From assembly GCA_002343325.1 (NCBI GenBank), contig DDSG01000075.1, positions 1-64,000 of the forward strand: a stretch of 64,000 bases of DNA, in the 5' to 3' direction. Position numbers and translations under genes: made by a program. Below the pieces are notes generated by a model. That model did not search any database, was not told where the DNA came from, and was given only the letters and a program-made list of their open reading frames with translations. This stretch comes from Phycisphaerales bacterium UBA2396 (GTDB lineage: Bacteria; Planctomycetota; Phycisphaerae; Phycisphaerales; UBA1924). Positions 8,023 to 16,721 of the stretch are shown here, piece by piece (the first letter of the stretch is position 1; every line of letters starts with the position of its first letter).

Positions 8023-9249
8023 ATGAATCGCCCCCCGCCCGGCCCGATGCTGCAGCACTTCTCGCTCGACCCGACGCTGACGTTTCTCAATCACGGGTCG
8101 TTCGGGGCGACGCCTCGCGTGGTGCAGGCGGCGCAGGACGCGGCGCGGGCGCTGATGGAGAAGGACCCGGTCACGTTCTTCGTCGAGCACCTGTGGCCCG
8201 CGATGGACCGCACGCGGGCGGCGATCGGGGCGTTTGTCCACGCCGATCCGGCGTGCATCGCGTCGGTCCCCAACGCGACATTCGGCGTTGCGACGGCGGT
8301 CGCGGCGGTTGGGCTCAAGGCGGGGGACGAGATTCTCATCAACGATCACGAGTACCCGGCGTGCATCAACGGGGTGCGCCGCGAGGCGGCGCGGGCGGGC
8401 GCCACGGTCGTCACGGCGGAGATTCCGTTCCCGATTCCGTCGGCGAGCGTGGCGGCGGAGGCGATCCTGTCGCGCGTGACGCCGCGCACGCGGGCGGTTC
8501 TGATCTCGCACGTGACGTCGTCATCCGGGGCGATCCTGCCGGTCGATCGGCTGGTGCCGGCGCTGCGGGCGAAGGGGATCGAGACGATCGTGGACGGCGC
8601 GCACGCGCCGGGCTTCCTGCCAGGGCTTGATGTCGGGGCCCTCGCGCCGACGTACTACGTCGCGAACTGTCACAAGTGGATCTGTTCGCCCAAGGGGTCG
8701 GCGTTTCTGTATGTCGATCGGGCCAAGCGGGACGCGGTGCGGCCGCTGGTGCTGTCGAACAACGCGGAGAAGCCCCGCCCGGGACGCGACCAGTTCCTGA
8801 CGGAGTTTGACTACGTGGGCACGGGGGATGTGACGGCGGCGATGTGCATCCCGGACGCGATCGCGTTCATGGGGGCGCTGCTGCCGGGCGGGTGGGATGA
8901 ACTGATCCGGCGAAACCACGCGTTGGCCCGCGCGGGGCGAGACCTCTTGTGCGGAGAGCTGGGTGTGTCGCCCGCGGTGCCCGACGAGATGGTGGGGTGC
9001 ATCAGCACGATCCCGCTGCCCGCGATGAGTGCGGAGGCCGCGGCCCGCCTGGCGCAGAGGCCCACGGCGTATCACGACGCGCTGCAGGATCGGCTGATTT
9101 CTCGCTGGCGGATCCAGGTCCCGGTGTGGAGCGTCGCGGGCAAGACGCGGGTCTTCCGCATCAGCGCCCAGGTCTACAACACGATCGATCAGTACGCCTA
9201 CCTGGCGCACGCGCTCAAGGTCGAGCTCGCCGAGGAACGCCGCGGCTGA
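8023..9249 (+). CDS. class V PLP-dependent aminotransferase (isopenicillin N epimerase-like), 408 aa
   Basis: Pyridoxal-phosphate enzyme of the CsdA/NifS/epimerase fold. TFLNHGSFGATPRVV near residues 20-34 is the classic N-terminus of isopenicillin N epimerase-like members. D191 in IVDGAHAPG holds the PLP ring nitrogen. K218 in NCHKWICSPKG is the Schiff-base lysine. LYVDRAKR and FRISAQVYNTIDQ are also family-like. No antibiotic genes are nearby, so the real substrate is unknown; cysteine desulfurase activity is unlikely because no catalytic Cys loop is visible. Divergent from the YeiH-type gene. Confidence 0.85.
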   Translation: MNRPPPGPMLQHFSLDPTLTFLNHGSFGATPRVVQAAQDAARALMEKDPVTFFVEHLWPAMDRTRAAIGAFVHADPACIASVPNATFGVATAVAAVGLKAGDEILINDHEYPACINGVRREAARAGATVVTAEIPFPIPSASVAAEAILSRVTPRTRAVLISHVTSSSGAILPVDRLVPALRAKGIETIVDGAHAPGFLPGLDVGALAPTYYVANCHKWICSPKGSAFLYVDRAKRDAVRPLVLSNNAEKPRPGRDQFLTEFDYVGTGDVTAAMCIPDAIAFMGALLPGGWDELIRRNHALARAGRDLLCGELGVSPAVPDEMVGCISTIPLPAMSAEAAARLAQRPTAYHDALQDRLISRWRIQVPVWSVAGKTRVFRISAQVYNTIDQYAYLAHALKVELAEERRG

Positions 9250-9429
9250 CAGGCCCCGATGGATTGTGGCGTGGGTGCGTCCAAGGCGAGGTGCGTGTCG
9301 AAGTGAAAGGACATCCCCACGCCGAACGGTCGGGAAATCGGCCGCGTCGGGCCTTACTCTCCGAGGAGACGGCGGGCCCGCGAACAGGGTGTGGCGAGGT
9401 TTGGTTGGTTCTTGGTTCAGGAGCACCGC

Positions 9430-10311
9430 ATGCGAGGCATCGCCGTCGTCCAAGGCAGGGTCGCCGACCCGATCGAGATTCTTCCCGCGCAGGAGAGTGC
9501 GCCCGTGGCCAAGCGTACCGCGAAGACCATGCCCGACGTTCAGAGCTCCCGCGACACGCGCCGGGTGGCGATCGATCGTGTGGGCGTCAAGGACGTGACC
9601 TACCCGATCCGCCTGCGCACGCGGGACGGCGGCGAGCAGACGACGGTCGCGAAGATCAACATGTACGTGAGCCTGCCGCACACGAAGAAGGGCACGCACA
9701 TGAGCCGGTTCCTCGACGTGCTCAACGAGGAGACGGCCGAGCCGATCACGCCCGAGCGGATCCCGGCGATCACGCGTGCGATCAAGAGCCGGCTTGATGC
9801 GGACCACGCGCACTTTGAGTGCGAGTTCACGTACTTTATCAAGAAGGCCGCCCCCGTCTCGGGGCGCGTCGGGCTGATGGATTGCCGCGTGCGGTTTGAG
9901 TGCACGAGCAACAAGGTTGATGACTTCATCATGACGGTGATGGCCCCGGCGACGAGCCTCTGCCCGTGCAGCAAGGAGATCAGCGCGTACGGGGCGCACA
10001 ATCAGCGCTGCCACATCGAGGCCGCCGTGCGGTTCAAGGGGATGCTCTGGATCGAGGACCTGGTCACGATGCTCGAGCAGTCGGCGAGCACGCAGGTCTT
10101 CGCGGTGCTCAAGCGGCCCGACGAGAAGTGGGTGACGGAGCGGGCGTACGAGAACCCCAAGTTCGTCGAGGACATCGTGCGCGACCTGGCGGTGACGCTC
10201 AACGCCGAGAAGCGGATCGTGTGGTACCGGATCAACAGCGAGAACTTCGAGAGCATCCACAACCACAACGCGTACGCGCAGATCGTCCGGGACAAGCGCC
10301 GGCGTCGATAA
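9430..10311 (+). CDS. folE2: GTP cyclohydrolase FolE2 (type IB), about 293 aa
   Basis: Converts GTP to 7,8-dihydroneopterin triphosphate for folate or queuosine-type pathways. FolE2 is the metal-promiscuous alternative to FolE. Motifs: RRVAIDRVGVKDVTYPI, SLPHTKKGTHMSRF, and the catalytic SLCPCSKEISAYGAHNQR whose first Cys is the metal ligand, then ENPKFVEDIVRDLA and NSENFESIHNHNAYA. The start is uncertain: ATG at 9430 has AGGAG six bases upstream; GTG at 9505 also has AGGAG; ATG at 9529 (MPDVQSSRDTRR) matches where many homologues begin. The 180 bp before 9430 show no gene. Confidence 0.92.
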   Translation: MRGIAVVQGRVADPIEILPAQESAPVAKRTAKTMPDVQSSRDTRRVAIDRVGVKDVTYPIRLRTRDGGEQTTVAKINMYVSLPHTKKGTHMSRFLDVLNEETAEPITPERIPAITRAIKSRLDADHAHFECEFTYFIKKAAPVSGRVGLMDCRVRFECTSNKVDDFIMTVMAPATSLCPCSKEISAYGAHNQRCHIEAAVRFKGMLWIEDLVTMLEQSASTQVFAVLKRPDEKWVTERAYENPKFVEDIVRDLAVTLNAEKRIVWYRINSENFESIHNHNAYAQIVRDKRRRR

Positions 10312-10442
10312 CGCTGGCCTTTGGACGGAGTCGGTTGACCATTTGTGATTTCGGCATCGGCATCACGTTGTGCCGGAAGGCGAGTCGATCGCCGATCTCA
10401 TCAGGCCCTCCAAGTTCGATCGCGCTTGACATCATCCAGCGA

Positions 10443-11258
10443 TTATCGAGACGGCAGGATTCCTGCCGGCGGGTTGGGCCTTCGGGCGGGGGAATCCCGT
10501 CCGCATTCCGGGCATCGTTCGAGCCCGCGGAGGTCGTATCCGCAGGCGGCGCACTGCCCGCGTCGGCGTCGGTATGACGATCGGATCACCATCGCCAGTC
10601 TGGGCGTGCTGAGCAGGACCGCGCCGCTCGCCGACCAGGCTGCCAGATTGATGAGAAGCGGGGCCCACAGCACGTGCGTCGGAGCGACGACCTGATCGAT
10701 CGCGATCAAGGACGAGTCGCGGGCCCAGGGCCACGGATCGCGGCTTGGATCACGGCCCCATCGCACGATCGGCCGATCCCCGGGCAGGATCTCAGCGACG
10801 GCGATGAAGCATCGCATCGGAAGCCCGACCGCGGAGGTTCGCATCGCAGATCGGATGCCGAGGTTCGGGACGGCCTCGAGGCCCGCCCAAGGGGGCGGGG
10901 TCGGGAGTTGCCGTGATTCACTCGGTTGGGAGGGCTGGGGCGGGATTCCAAAGTAATCAGCACGACCGGCGGCTTCGAAGACGCTGTAACTCAACGAACG
11001 CTCGAGTCGCCAGACAACGGTGGTGCCGGGAACGGAGTAGATCAGGGCGTCGGGCGAGAGCCGGCGTGAGAAGGGATAGAGAGCGGTCTTGGCGTTCGAG
11101 AAAGAACGAGCAAAGCCGAAGACGGCACATCCCAGCGTGAGGCAGACGCCGAAGAGAAGTGAAGCCGCGACGAGCGTGAGCGGAGGGATGCGGGACGCGG
11201 AGGTTGAATGCCGCATCACGGATGGATCTGGGGTAGTGGACGTCATGGGGGAGGTCAT
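10443..11258 (-). CDS. membrane protein with C-terminal zinc ribbon, about 271 aa
   Basis: Unknown function, but of a type very common in planctomycetes. One hydrophobic helix near the N-terminus (LVAASLLFGVCLTLGCAVFGF), a soluble, probably extracytoplasmic middle, a second helix (LLINLAAWSASGAVLLS), then a cytoplasmic zinc ribbon CAACGYDLRGL...CPECG and a Pro-rich tail. Start choice is weak: ATG at 11258 or ATG at 11246, neither with a clear ribosome site. Convergent with folE2; the 131 bp between them holds no visible terminator. Confidence 0.62.
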   Translation of the reverse strand: MTSPMTSTTPDPSVMRHSTSASRIPPLTLVAASLLFGVCLTLGCAVFGFARSFSNAKTALYPFSRRLSPDALIYSVPGTTVVWRLERSLSYSVFEAAGRADYFGIPPQPSQPSESRQLPTPPPWAGLEAVPNLGIRSAMRTSAVGLPMRCFIAVAEILPGDRPIVRWGRDPSRDPWPWARDSSLIAIDQVVAPTHVLWAPLLINLAAWSASGAVLLSTPRLAMVIRSSYRRRRGQCAACGYDLRGLERCPECGRDSPARRPNPPAGILPSR

Positions 11259-11351
11259 CCGCACGGGGTGTTCATTGGAGATTCGGGCACAGAATTCTTG
11301 CGATCGACTCCATGAAGTTCTAGGAGTAGTCTATTCTAAAGGAGATTCACG

Positions 11352-11477
11352 ATGAACTCACGTTGCCCGTTGCCCGTTGCCCGTTGCCCGTTGCCCGTTG
11401 CCCGTTGCCCGTTGCTCCAGATGCAGTGCACTTCTGGTTCTCAGTACGCGTGCGACGCGGTTCTTCCGTTTCATTGA
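11352..11477 (+). CDS. 41-codon leader reading frame across a heptamer repeat
   Basis: AAAGGAG at good spacing precedes an ATG at 11352. The frame reads through the 7-bp repeat (peptide repeat RCPLPVA) and stops at 11475-11477, four bases before the likely ATG of the FG-GAP-like gene. It could be a coupled leader. Alternatively, if one repeat unit were lost, this ATG would run in frame into the downstream gene. Whether it is translated is inferred from the ribosome site alone. Confidence 0.4.
   Translation: MNSRCPLPVARCPLPVARCPLLQMQCTSGSQYACDAVLPFH
11361..11416 (+). repeat. heptanucleotide tandem repeat (CGTTGCC)n
   Basis: Seven perfect CGTTGCC units followed by one CGTTGCT, 56 bp in all. 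The unit length is not a multiple of three, so gain or loss of a unit shifts any frame that crosses it. It sits between a strong ribosome site/ATG (11352) and the start of a secreted protein gene. Confidence 0.95.
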
Positions 11478-11481
11478 GCCG

Positions 11482-12957
11482 ATGCGGCGAGATGTTCGTT
11501 GGAGGTATTCAGCGACTTATGCGTGGGTGATGGCGGGTATGGTCATGGTGTTTGCCATAACCAGCACTGGGGCGATGGCACAGCCGTGGCAGCCGCGAAT
11601 GACCTTTGCAGATTTTGACGGCGATGGCGAGCTTGACGCTGTCGAGGCTATCACCGTCTGGGACAGCTTGATCTCCGCCGAGTCGGTCGCGAAAGTCACT
11701 CTGATGTCCGCTGGAGGTACCACGATTCGACAGCTCAGCGCACCCGTGCCCGGCGTTCTCTTTGGCGACAGTGTGGTGGCGGTTGAAGATGCCGACGAGG
11801 ATGGGGTTGCGGACGTGCTCGTGACGGCGCCGATGGAGACGACAGCGACGGGCCGCGGACGCGTATATCTGATCTCGGGCGCGACCGGCGCGGTAATCGC
11901 ATCGGTGATCGGGCCGCAGAACATGATCTTTGGAGCCTCGCTGCGTGCGACACGCAACATCCGCGGCGACGGAAAGACGGATGTGGCTATTGCAGCTCTT
12001 GCTGTTGATGCCGCGTACAACGTGCGAGTTGTGTGGCGAGCGTACTCGGGCTCTTCGTTGACTTCTCTGGGATCCGGGCTGACAACTGCGTGCCAGAGCG
12101 AATGTGTGATCGGGACGCTCGTGGATGCGAATGCCGACGAAGAGGTGAGTCAGAGCGATGCCGTCGAGATCCTCCTCGCGGAAGGGACCGTCGGTGCAGA
12201 GGCCGTGATGACCGACGTGAATGGTGACGGCATCACCGATGTGGTCGATACGCAAGCGGCGTTGCTAGTGTTGGTTCAGCCTGCGCCGGCGTCGTGCCCG
12301 TCGCCGCTGCCTACGGCGACGGAGACACTTGTCCGTATGCTGGGCATGCCGATCGACGGCTCGTGCGCGGAACTCGCCTTTGTCGATGTGATTCCTCAAG
12401 CGTGGAACACATCGACTTCCAGTTGCGTCATGGTTCAGCCGGCTGGTATAGGTTCGCCCTGCTCGGGGACAGGGTGTTTGTGGAGAGGCGCGATGTCTTG
12501 GCGTTACTGGGGCGCGTTCCCGCTGTTGTCGGGGCTTGGGTCGATTCGTGGTGATGGATTTGCGACGGACTCAACGAATTGTGGCTACCATATCCGCGGC
12601 TATGGCTCGCTCTCCCTCGGCGGTGGGGGCTTGCTGGGCCGAGCCAGTGCAACGTTGCATTTCAGTGGTTTGGCGGCTAGTTGCCAGTGGCCATTCGATG
12701 TCGGCTCTCGAACCCTCGGGGGATACGTTGGAATCGGTGGGATTGGTGCTGGCGGCATGAGCGTATCCCTGTTCTATCCGATGGCTGAGATGGGTCAGTG
12801 GGATGTGACCGGAGAGAACCCCCTTGATGGGCCTTCATTCACCGGGGCGGCATTCGGTGCTGGCGCAGTTCAGGGCGAAGTGAAGCACGTTACAAGATGG
12901 GGGCCTGGCGTTCTCATCAATCCTGCTCTCCCCCCGATTGTTCCATGCGTACCGTAG
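11482..12957 (+). CDS. secreted FG-GAP/dockerin-like calcium-loop protein, 491 aa
   Basis: Exported protein of unknown role. The N-terminus MRRDVRWRYSATYAWVMAGMVMVF...GAMAQ reads as a long signal peptide. The mature part opens with Asp-rich loops typical of FG-GAP repeats: FADFDGDGELD, EDADEDGVADVL followed by RGRVYLISGATGAVIASVIG. Two further loops follow (DANADEEVSQSDAV and DVNGDGITDVVDTQAAL), together like a dockerin pair. The C-terminal 200 residues are Gly-rich with several Cys and no known domain. Start is uncertain because the frame is open upstream across the heptamer repeat; the ATG at 11482 lacks a good ribosome site and may depend on coupling to the 41-codon leader. Confidence 0.68.
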   Translation: MRRDVRWRYSATYAWVMAGMVMVFAITSTGAMAQPWQPRMTFADFDGDGELDAVEAITVWDSLISAESVAKVTLMSAGGTTIRQLSAPVPGVLFGDSVVAVEDADEDGVADVLVTAPMETTATGRGRVYLISGATGAVIASVIGPQNMIFGASLRATRNIRGDGKTDVAIAALAVDAAYNVRVVWRAYSGSSLTSLGSGLTTACQSECVIGTLVDANADEEVSQSDAVEILLAEGTVGAEAVMTDVNGDGITDVVDTQAALLVLVQPAPASCPSPLPTATETLVRMLGMPIDGSCAELAFVDVIPQAWNTSTSSCVMVQPAGIGSPCSGTGCLWRGAMSWRYWGAFPLLSGLGSIRGDGFATDSTNCGYHIRGYGSLSLGGGGLLGRASATLHFSGLAASCQWPFDVGSRTLGGYVGIGGIGAGGMSVSLFYPMAEMGQWDVTGENPLDGPSFTGAAFGAGAVQGEVKHVTRWGPGVLINPALPPIVPCVP

Positions 12958-12981
12958 GGTTGCTGGCCGAAGGAGATCGCC

Positions 12982-14034
12982 ATGCGAGAGACGATACGGA
13001 ACGTGCTCGTGCTGTTCCTCGGGCTCATCGTGATGATCTGGCTCGCTTCGTTTGTGCTGATCGATCTGCCGTACGGCAGGGCGGCGCGTGATTCCTGGAG
13101 GTCGTTCGAGGCAGTTCGGGGGCCTGCGGATTTCGACAGCGCGGCGTTTCTCACGCTCGGGATCGACGCGACCGCGGACCGTGATGCCATCCGGCGTCGG
13201 CTCGATCAGGCCGGATTCGCCATCGATGAGGAGAACGGCTTCTGGATCGAAGCATCGAGGGATTACCGCGACGATGAGGCGAAGCAGAAAGGGCCGGCGT
13301 TCCCGACATTCATCCGGCCCGAGAATGGTGCGGCGGTCACCGAGCGACTGAGCTTCTTCCTCCTCAACGAGCGTCCGAGTGTGGTGTTGTATGCTTTCAA
13401 CTACTCGTACCGAAAGCAGCACATCGATCGTTCTGTCGACATGGAGACGATGACGGTCACGCCCGGGCATGGAGATGGGATATCGCTGTCGGGAAGCCGG
13501 ATGCATAAGGCGCCCGGCGGGTCTCCCGCGTCGGCCGCGGACAGCGAGCCTGATCCGCGTGATGCGCGGGCTGTGTTTGAAATGGAGCGAGGTTCGGTCG
13601 ACTTTGAGAGTGCGACATTCCTGACGCTGGGGATCGATGCGAATGCGGATCGTGATCAGGTTCGGAACCGCCTGCTCAACGCCGGCTTCACCATCGAGGA
13701 GGAGATGCCCGGATGGTCGATCGCGGTGATTCGAAGATACACCGATGATCAACCGAAGCGAAGCGGATCGGCGGCCGTCTCGGCGAGGCGACCGGGACGC
13801 AAGAACGAACTCAGCGAGCGGCTGACGGTCTTCTTCCTCAACAACCGAGCAAATGTCCTGTTGTACTCCTTCACCCATGAGAACACGTATCAATCGGTGA
13901 TGCGGTCCGTTGATCTGGTGACGATGAAGGTGATGCGAGACCACGAGGCGATGTCGCTGTTCGGAAGCCGGGTTCCGATGGCGCCCGGAGTGCAGAGCGT
14001 GCCGGCAGCGGACGAGGGGAAGACGCCGCGCTGA
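12982..14034 (+). CDS. membrane-anchored protein with a duplicated domain, 350 aa
   Basis: Not recognised. One N-terminal helix (VLVLFLGLIVMIWLASFVLI) anchors a body made of two copies of about 130 residues. Copy 1 has AAFLTLGIDATADRDAIRRRL, RLSFFLLNERPSVVLYAF and IDRSVDMETMTV. Copy 2 has ATFLTLGIDANADRDQVRNRL, RLTVFFLNNRANVLLYSF and VMRSVDLVTMKV. An MHKAPG/PMAPGV motif closes each copy. AAGGAG lies six bases before the ATG. It is 24 bp downstream of the FG-GAP-like gene and probably co-transcribed with it. Confidence 0.75.
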   Translation: MRETIRNVLVLFLGLIVMIWLASFVLIDLPYGRAARDSWRSFEAVRGPADFDSAAFLTLGIDATADRDAIRRRLDQAGFAIDEENGFWIEASRDYRDDEAKQKGPAFPTFIRPENGAAVTERLSFFLLNERPSVVLYAFNYSYRKQHIDRSVDMETMTVTPGHGDGISLSGSRMHKAPGGSPASAADSEPDPRDARAVFEMERGSVDFESATFLTLGIDANADRDQVRNRLLNAGFTIEEEMPGWSIAVIRRYTDDQPKRSGSAAVSARRPGRKNELSERLTVFFLNNRANVLLYSFTHENTYQSVMRSVDLVTMKVMRDHEAMSLFGSRVPMAPGVQSVPAADEGKTPR

Positions 14035-14074
14035 GGGGAATGAGCGGGCATCTCCTCGGCTACACTGGCGTGCC

Positions 14075-14147
14075 GGGCGGATAGCTCAGCGGCTAGAGCA
14101 CTCGCCTTACACGCGAGGTGTCCGGGGTTCGAATCCCCGTCTGCCCA
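14075..14147 (+). tRNA. tRNA-Val (anticodon TAC)
   Basis: Cloverleaf can be drawn by eye: acceptor GGGCGGA/TCTGCCC with one G-T pair, D arm GCTCAGC-GGCTAGAGC, anticodon stem CTCGC/GCGAG around the loop CTTACAC, and T arm CGGGG-TTCGAAT-CCCCG. The anticodon TAC is at 14108-14110. The discriminator is A at 14147; CCA is not encoded. Confidence 0.95.
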
Positions 14148-14222
14148 TTGGCCGGCGGCGTGCGCTGTGGTCGAGAGTGGCGGGGCGAGTGGGGCGGGCG
14201 AGTGGAGGCGCAGGGGCCGAGG

Positions 14223-15449
14223 ATGAACTCGCTGGATCTGCTGTACAGCGTCGGGGCGGTGGCGCTGGCGCCGTGGTGGGCGCGGAAGTCGCGTGGCGAC
14301 TGGCGGTCTCGCTTTGGGCACGCCGAGGTGTTGCCTGCCTCGCGCGGGCGGCGGGTGCTGGTGCACGCGGTGAGCGTGGGTGAGGTCAACGCGTTGCGGG
14401 GGCTGGTGCCCAGGCTGGCCGAGCGGTGCGAGGTGGTGGTCTCCGCCGGGACGGACACGGGATTGGCGCGGGCGGCCGAACTGTTCGCCGGGTCGGCGCG
14501 GGTCGTGCGGTATCCGCTGGACTTTTCGAGGTGCGTGCGGCGGTTCCTGGACGCTGTGAAGCCCGACGCGGTGGGGCTGGTCGAGCTGGAGCTGTGGCCG
14601 AACTTCGTGCGGGAGTGTGTGCGGCGCGGGGTGCCGGTGGGCGTGATCAACGGGCGGCTGAGCGAGCGGTCGTTCCGCGGATATCGGCGCGTGCGGGCGG
14701 TGCTCCGCGGGACGTTCGCGTCGCTGCGGTTCGCGGCGGTGCAGGACGAGGAATACCGCGAGCGGTTTGTGGCGATGGGCGTGCCGGCGGAACGGTGCAT
14801 GGTCACCGGGTCGATGAAGTGGGACGCGGCGAAGATCGAGCGCGAGGTGCCCGGGGCCGAGCAACTGGCGGCGGAGCTGGGGATCGATCGTTCGCGGCCT
14901 GTGCTGGTGGCGGGGAGCACGGCGGAGGATGAGGAGGCGTTGCTGCACGCTGCGTGCCCGGCGGGAGTGCAGTTGGTGTGCGCTCCGCGGAAGCCGGAAC
15001 ACTTTGACGAGGCCGCCCGCGCGATGCCCGGGTGTGTGCGCCGCAGCGAACGCCGCCCCGCGCCGCTGGGGACGGGCCGGTTTCTGCTGGACACGATCGG
15101 GGAACTGCGCAAGGCGTACGCGCTGGCGGACGTGGTGGTGATGGGGCGGTCGTTCGGGGGGCTGTATGGGTCGGACCCGATCGAGCCGGCGGCGCTGGGC
15201 AAGGCGGTGGTGATCGGGCCGGCGGTGAAGGACTTCGCGGTGATCGTGAAGACCCTGGAACGGGCGGGTGGTCTGGTGAGGGCGGATCGAGGCAGACTCG
15301 GGGGGGTGTTATCCGAACTTTTTGCGAACAAAGAGCGGCGGGAGACGATTTCAGCGGCGGCGGTTGGGTGTATTCGCGGGCAGATGGGGGCGAGCGAGCG
15401 TCATGCGGGGCTGCTGGAAGGGATGGTGACGGGGAAGGTGGAAGCGTGA
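14223..15449 (+). CDS. waaA: 3-deoxy-D-manno-octulosonic acid (Kdo) transferase, 408 aa
   Basis: Glycosyltransferase that adds Kdo to lipid A precursor at the inner membrane. VLVHAVSVGEVNALRGLVPRL, VELELWPNFVREC, GVINGRLSERSFRGYRR, VTGSMKWDA, APRKPEHFDEA and the C-terminal MGRSFGGLYGSDPIEPAALGKAVVIGP are all diagnostic, with Gly in GSDP where most members have Gly-His-Asn/Glu-Pro. The N-terminal membrane helix is short. I start at ATG 14223 (MNSLDLLYSVGAVAL), which matches the family start. It implies a lipid A-containing outer membrane, consistent with the LpxL-like gene at 53 kb. Confidence 0.92.
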   Translation: MNSLDLLYSVGAVALAPWWARKSRGDWRSRFGHAEVLPASRGRRVLVHAVSVGEVNALRGLVPRLAERCEVVVSAGTDTGLARAAELFAGSARVVRYPLDFSRCVRRFLDAVKPDAVGLVELELWPNFVRECVRRGVPVGVINGRLSERSFRGYRRVRAVLRGTFASLRFAAVQDEEYRERFVAMGVPAERCMVTGSMKWDAAKIEREVPGAEQLAAELGIDRSRPVLVAGSTAEDEEALLHAACPAGVQLVCAPRKPEHFDEAARAMPGCVRRSERRPAPLGTGRFLLDTIGELRKAYALADVVVMGRSFGGLYGSDPIEPAALGKAVVIGPAVKDFAVIVKTLERAGGLVRADRGRLGGVLSELFANKERRETISAAAVGCIRGQMGASERHAGLLEGMVTGKVEA

Positions 15450-15509
15450 GGGGTGGGGGGCTAGACTCGTGGCCCGGTCTGACACGGCCGGGAGTCAGTG
15501 GAGATACCC

Positions 15510-15857
15510 GTGGTTCGACTGCGCTTCCAGCGTTATGGCCGTCACAACCGTCCGTTCTACCGCCTTGCGGCGCTCGATGAGCGCACGCGTCGTGACGGTC
15601 CGGTGATCGAGACGCTCGGGTGGTACAACCCCTTGGAGCGTGACGCGGGCAAGCAGTTGCAGCTCAACGAGGAGCGGGTGAAGTACTGGCTGTCGGTGGG
15701 CGCACAGCCCTCGGACACGGTCGAGGACATCCTCGGGAAGCGTGGGATCGGGAACCTGAAGAAGTGGGACGCGCGTCGGACGAGCCGTCGCGAAGTGATC
15801 GACAAGAAGCGTGCGGCGGCGGCGGCCGGCGCGGCGACGGAAGAGAAGAAGGCCTAA
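15510..15857 (+). CDS. rpsP: 30S ribosomal protein S16, 115 aa
   Basis: Small-subunit structural protein. The body [40 protein letters not shown] is classic S16 and is followed by the usual AVGxQPSDTV-like segment ([14 protein letters not shown]) and a lysine/alanine-rich tail. The GTG at 15510 is chosen over the GTG at 15498 because GGAG sits six bases upstream and it gives the usual M-V-R-L start. A strong terminator follows, separating it from trmD; rimM, often between them in other bacteria, is absent here. Confidence 0.95.
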   Translation: MVRLRFQRYGRHNRPFYRLAALDERTRRDGPVIETLGWYNPLERDAGKQLQLNEERVKYWLSVGAQPSDTVEDILGKRGIGNLKKWDARRTSRREVIDKKRAAAAAGAATEEKKA

Positions 15858-15887
15858 GGCCTTCGGACTGAACGGCACGATGAAACA

Positions 15888-15914
15888 GACCCAGGGGCGG
15901 CCCCTGGGTTTTTT
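15888..15914 (+). terminator. terminator after rpsP
   Basis: ACCCAGGGG...CCCCTGGGT stem with a tiny CGG loop, followed by TTTTTTC. It lies 31 bp past the rpsP stop and ends 32 bp before the trmD start, so trmD needs its own promoter or read-through. Confidence 0.9.
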
Positions 15915-15945
15915 CGTGGGTGGTGTCGGGCCGGGAGTGTGCGCG

Positions 15946-16677
15946 ATGGCGATGCGGATCGACATCCTGACGACGTTCCCGGAAATGTTCGGGGTGGAGG
16001 CGCCGGCGGCGCTGGGGCTGAGCATTCCTGCGCGGGCTCGGGCGGCGGGTCTGGTGGAGTGGCACGCGACGGACATTCGCGGGTATTCGGGGAACAAGCA
16101 CCACAAGACGGATGACCGGCCGTTCGGGGGGGGACCCGGGATGGTGATGATGTGCCAGCCTGTGTGGGACGCGGTGCAGGCGGTGGAGGCGATGGACCCG
16201 CGGCGTGCGACGCGGATTTTGCTGACGCCGCAGGGGGTGCCGCTTCGGCAGGGGCTGGTGGAGGAGTTGGCGGGCCGGGAGCGGCTTGTGCTGATCGCGG
16301 GGCACTATGAAGGGATCGATGAGCGGGTGATCGAGGCGTTATCGCCGATGGAGATCTCGCTGGGGGATTACGTGATTTCGGGGGGGGAGCTGGCGGCGAT
16401 GGTGCTGATGGACGCGGTGATCCGGCTGTTGCCGGGGGCGCTCGGGCACGAGGGTTCGGCGGCGGCGGACAGCTTTGGGGTTGTTGGGGGGAAGGGCGAA
16501 GGTGCGGGGGAGCGGCTGCTGGATTGCCCGCACTACACGAAGCCCAGGGAGTGGATGGGCCGGAGTGTGCCGGAGGTGTTGCTGAGTGGGGACCACGGTC
16601 GGATCGCGGCGTGGCGTCTGGAGCAGATGCGTGAGCGGACGCGGGCGAGGCGGCCTGATCTGCTGGGCGGGGGTTGA
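15946..16677 (+). CDS. trmD: tRNA (guanine-N1)-methyltransferase, 243 aa
   Basis: Methylates G37 of tRNAs with G36, preventing +1 frameshifting. The knotted SPOUT fold motifs are present: [44 protein letters not shown], the SAM loop [24 protein letters not shown], then [32 protein letters not shown]. The ATG at 15946 gives MAMRIDIL with GGGAG upstream. Length is normal. It opens the run leading into PBP2. Confidence 0.96.
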   Translation: MAMRIDILTTFPEMFGVEAPAALGLSIPARARAAGLVEWHATDIRGYSGNKHHKTDDRPFGGGPGMVMMCQPVWDAVQAVEAMDPRRATRILLTPQGVPLRQGLVEELAGRERLVLIAGHYEGIDERVIEALSPMEISLGDYVISGGELAAMVLMDAVIRLLPGALGHEGSAAADSFGVVGGKGEGAGERLLDCPHYTKPREWMGRSVPEVLLSGDHGRIAAWRLEQMRERTRARRPDLLGGG

Positions 16678-16721
16678 GCGGGCTGTATGATGCGAGGGAG
16701 TGCGCACGGAGGCGGACGCGG

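Noticed and set aside
8023..9249. Class V aminotransferase as PhnW of the phosphonate island
   Set aside because: It lies 30 kb away and its N-terminus matches isopenicillin N epimerase-like proteins rather than 2-aminoethylphosphonate transaminase.
10420..10450. TTGACA promoter near 10.43 kb
   Set aside because: No -10 box at 16-18 bp, and it lies between convergent gene ends.
11361..11416. CRISPR-like array
   Set aside because: The 7-bp units are contiguous with no spacers; it is a simple tandem repeat.
12118..12290. Sixth GC-type dockerin tail in the FG-GAP-like protein
   Set aside because: The calcium loops are internal and the protein ends in PIVPCVP, not Gly-Cys.
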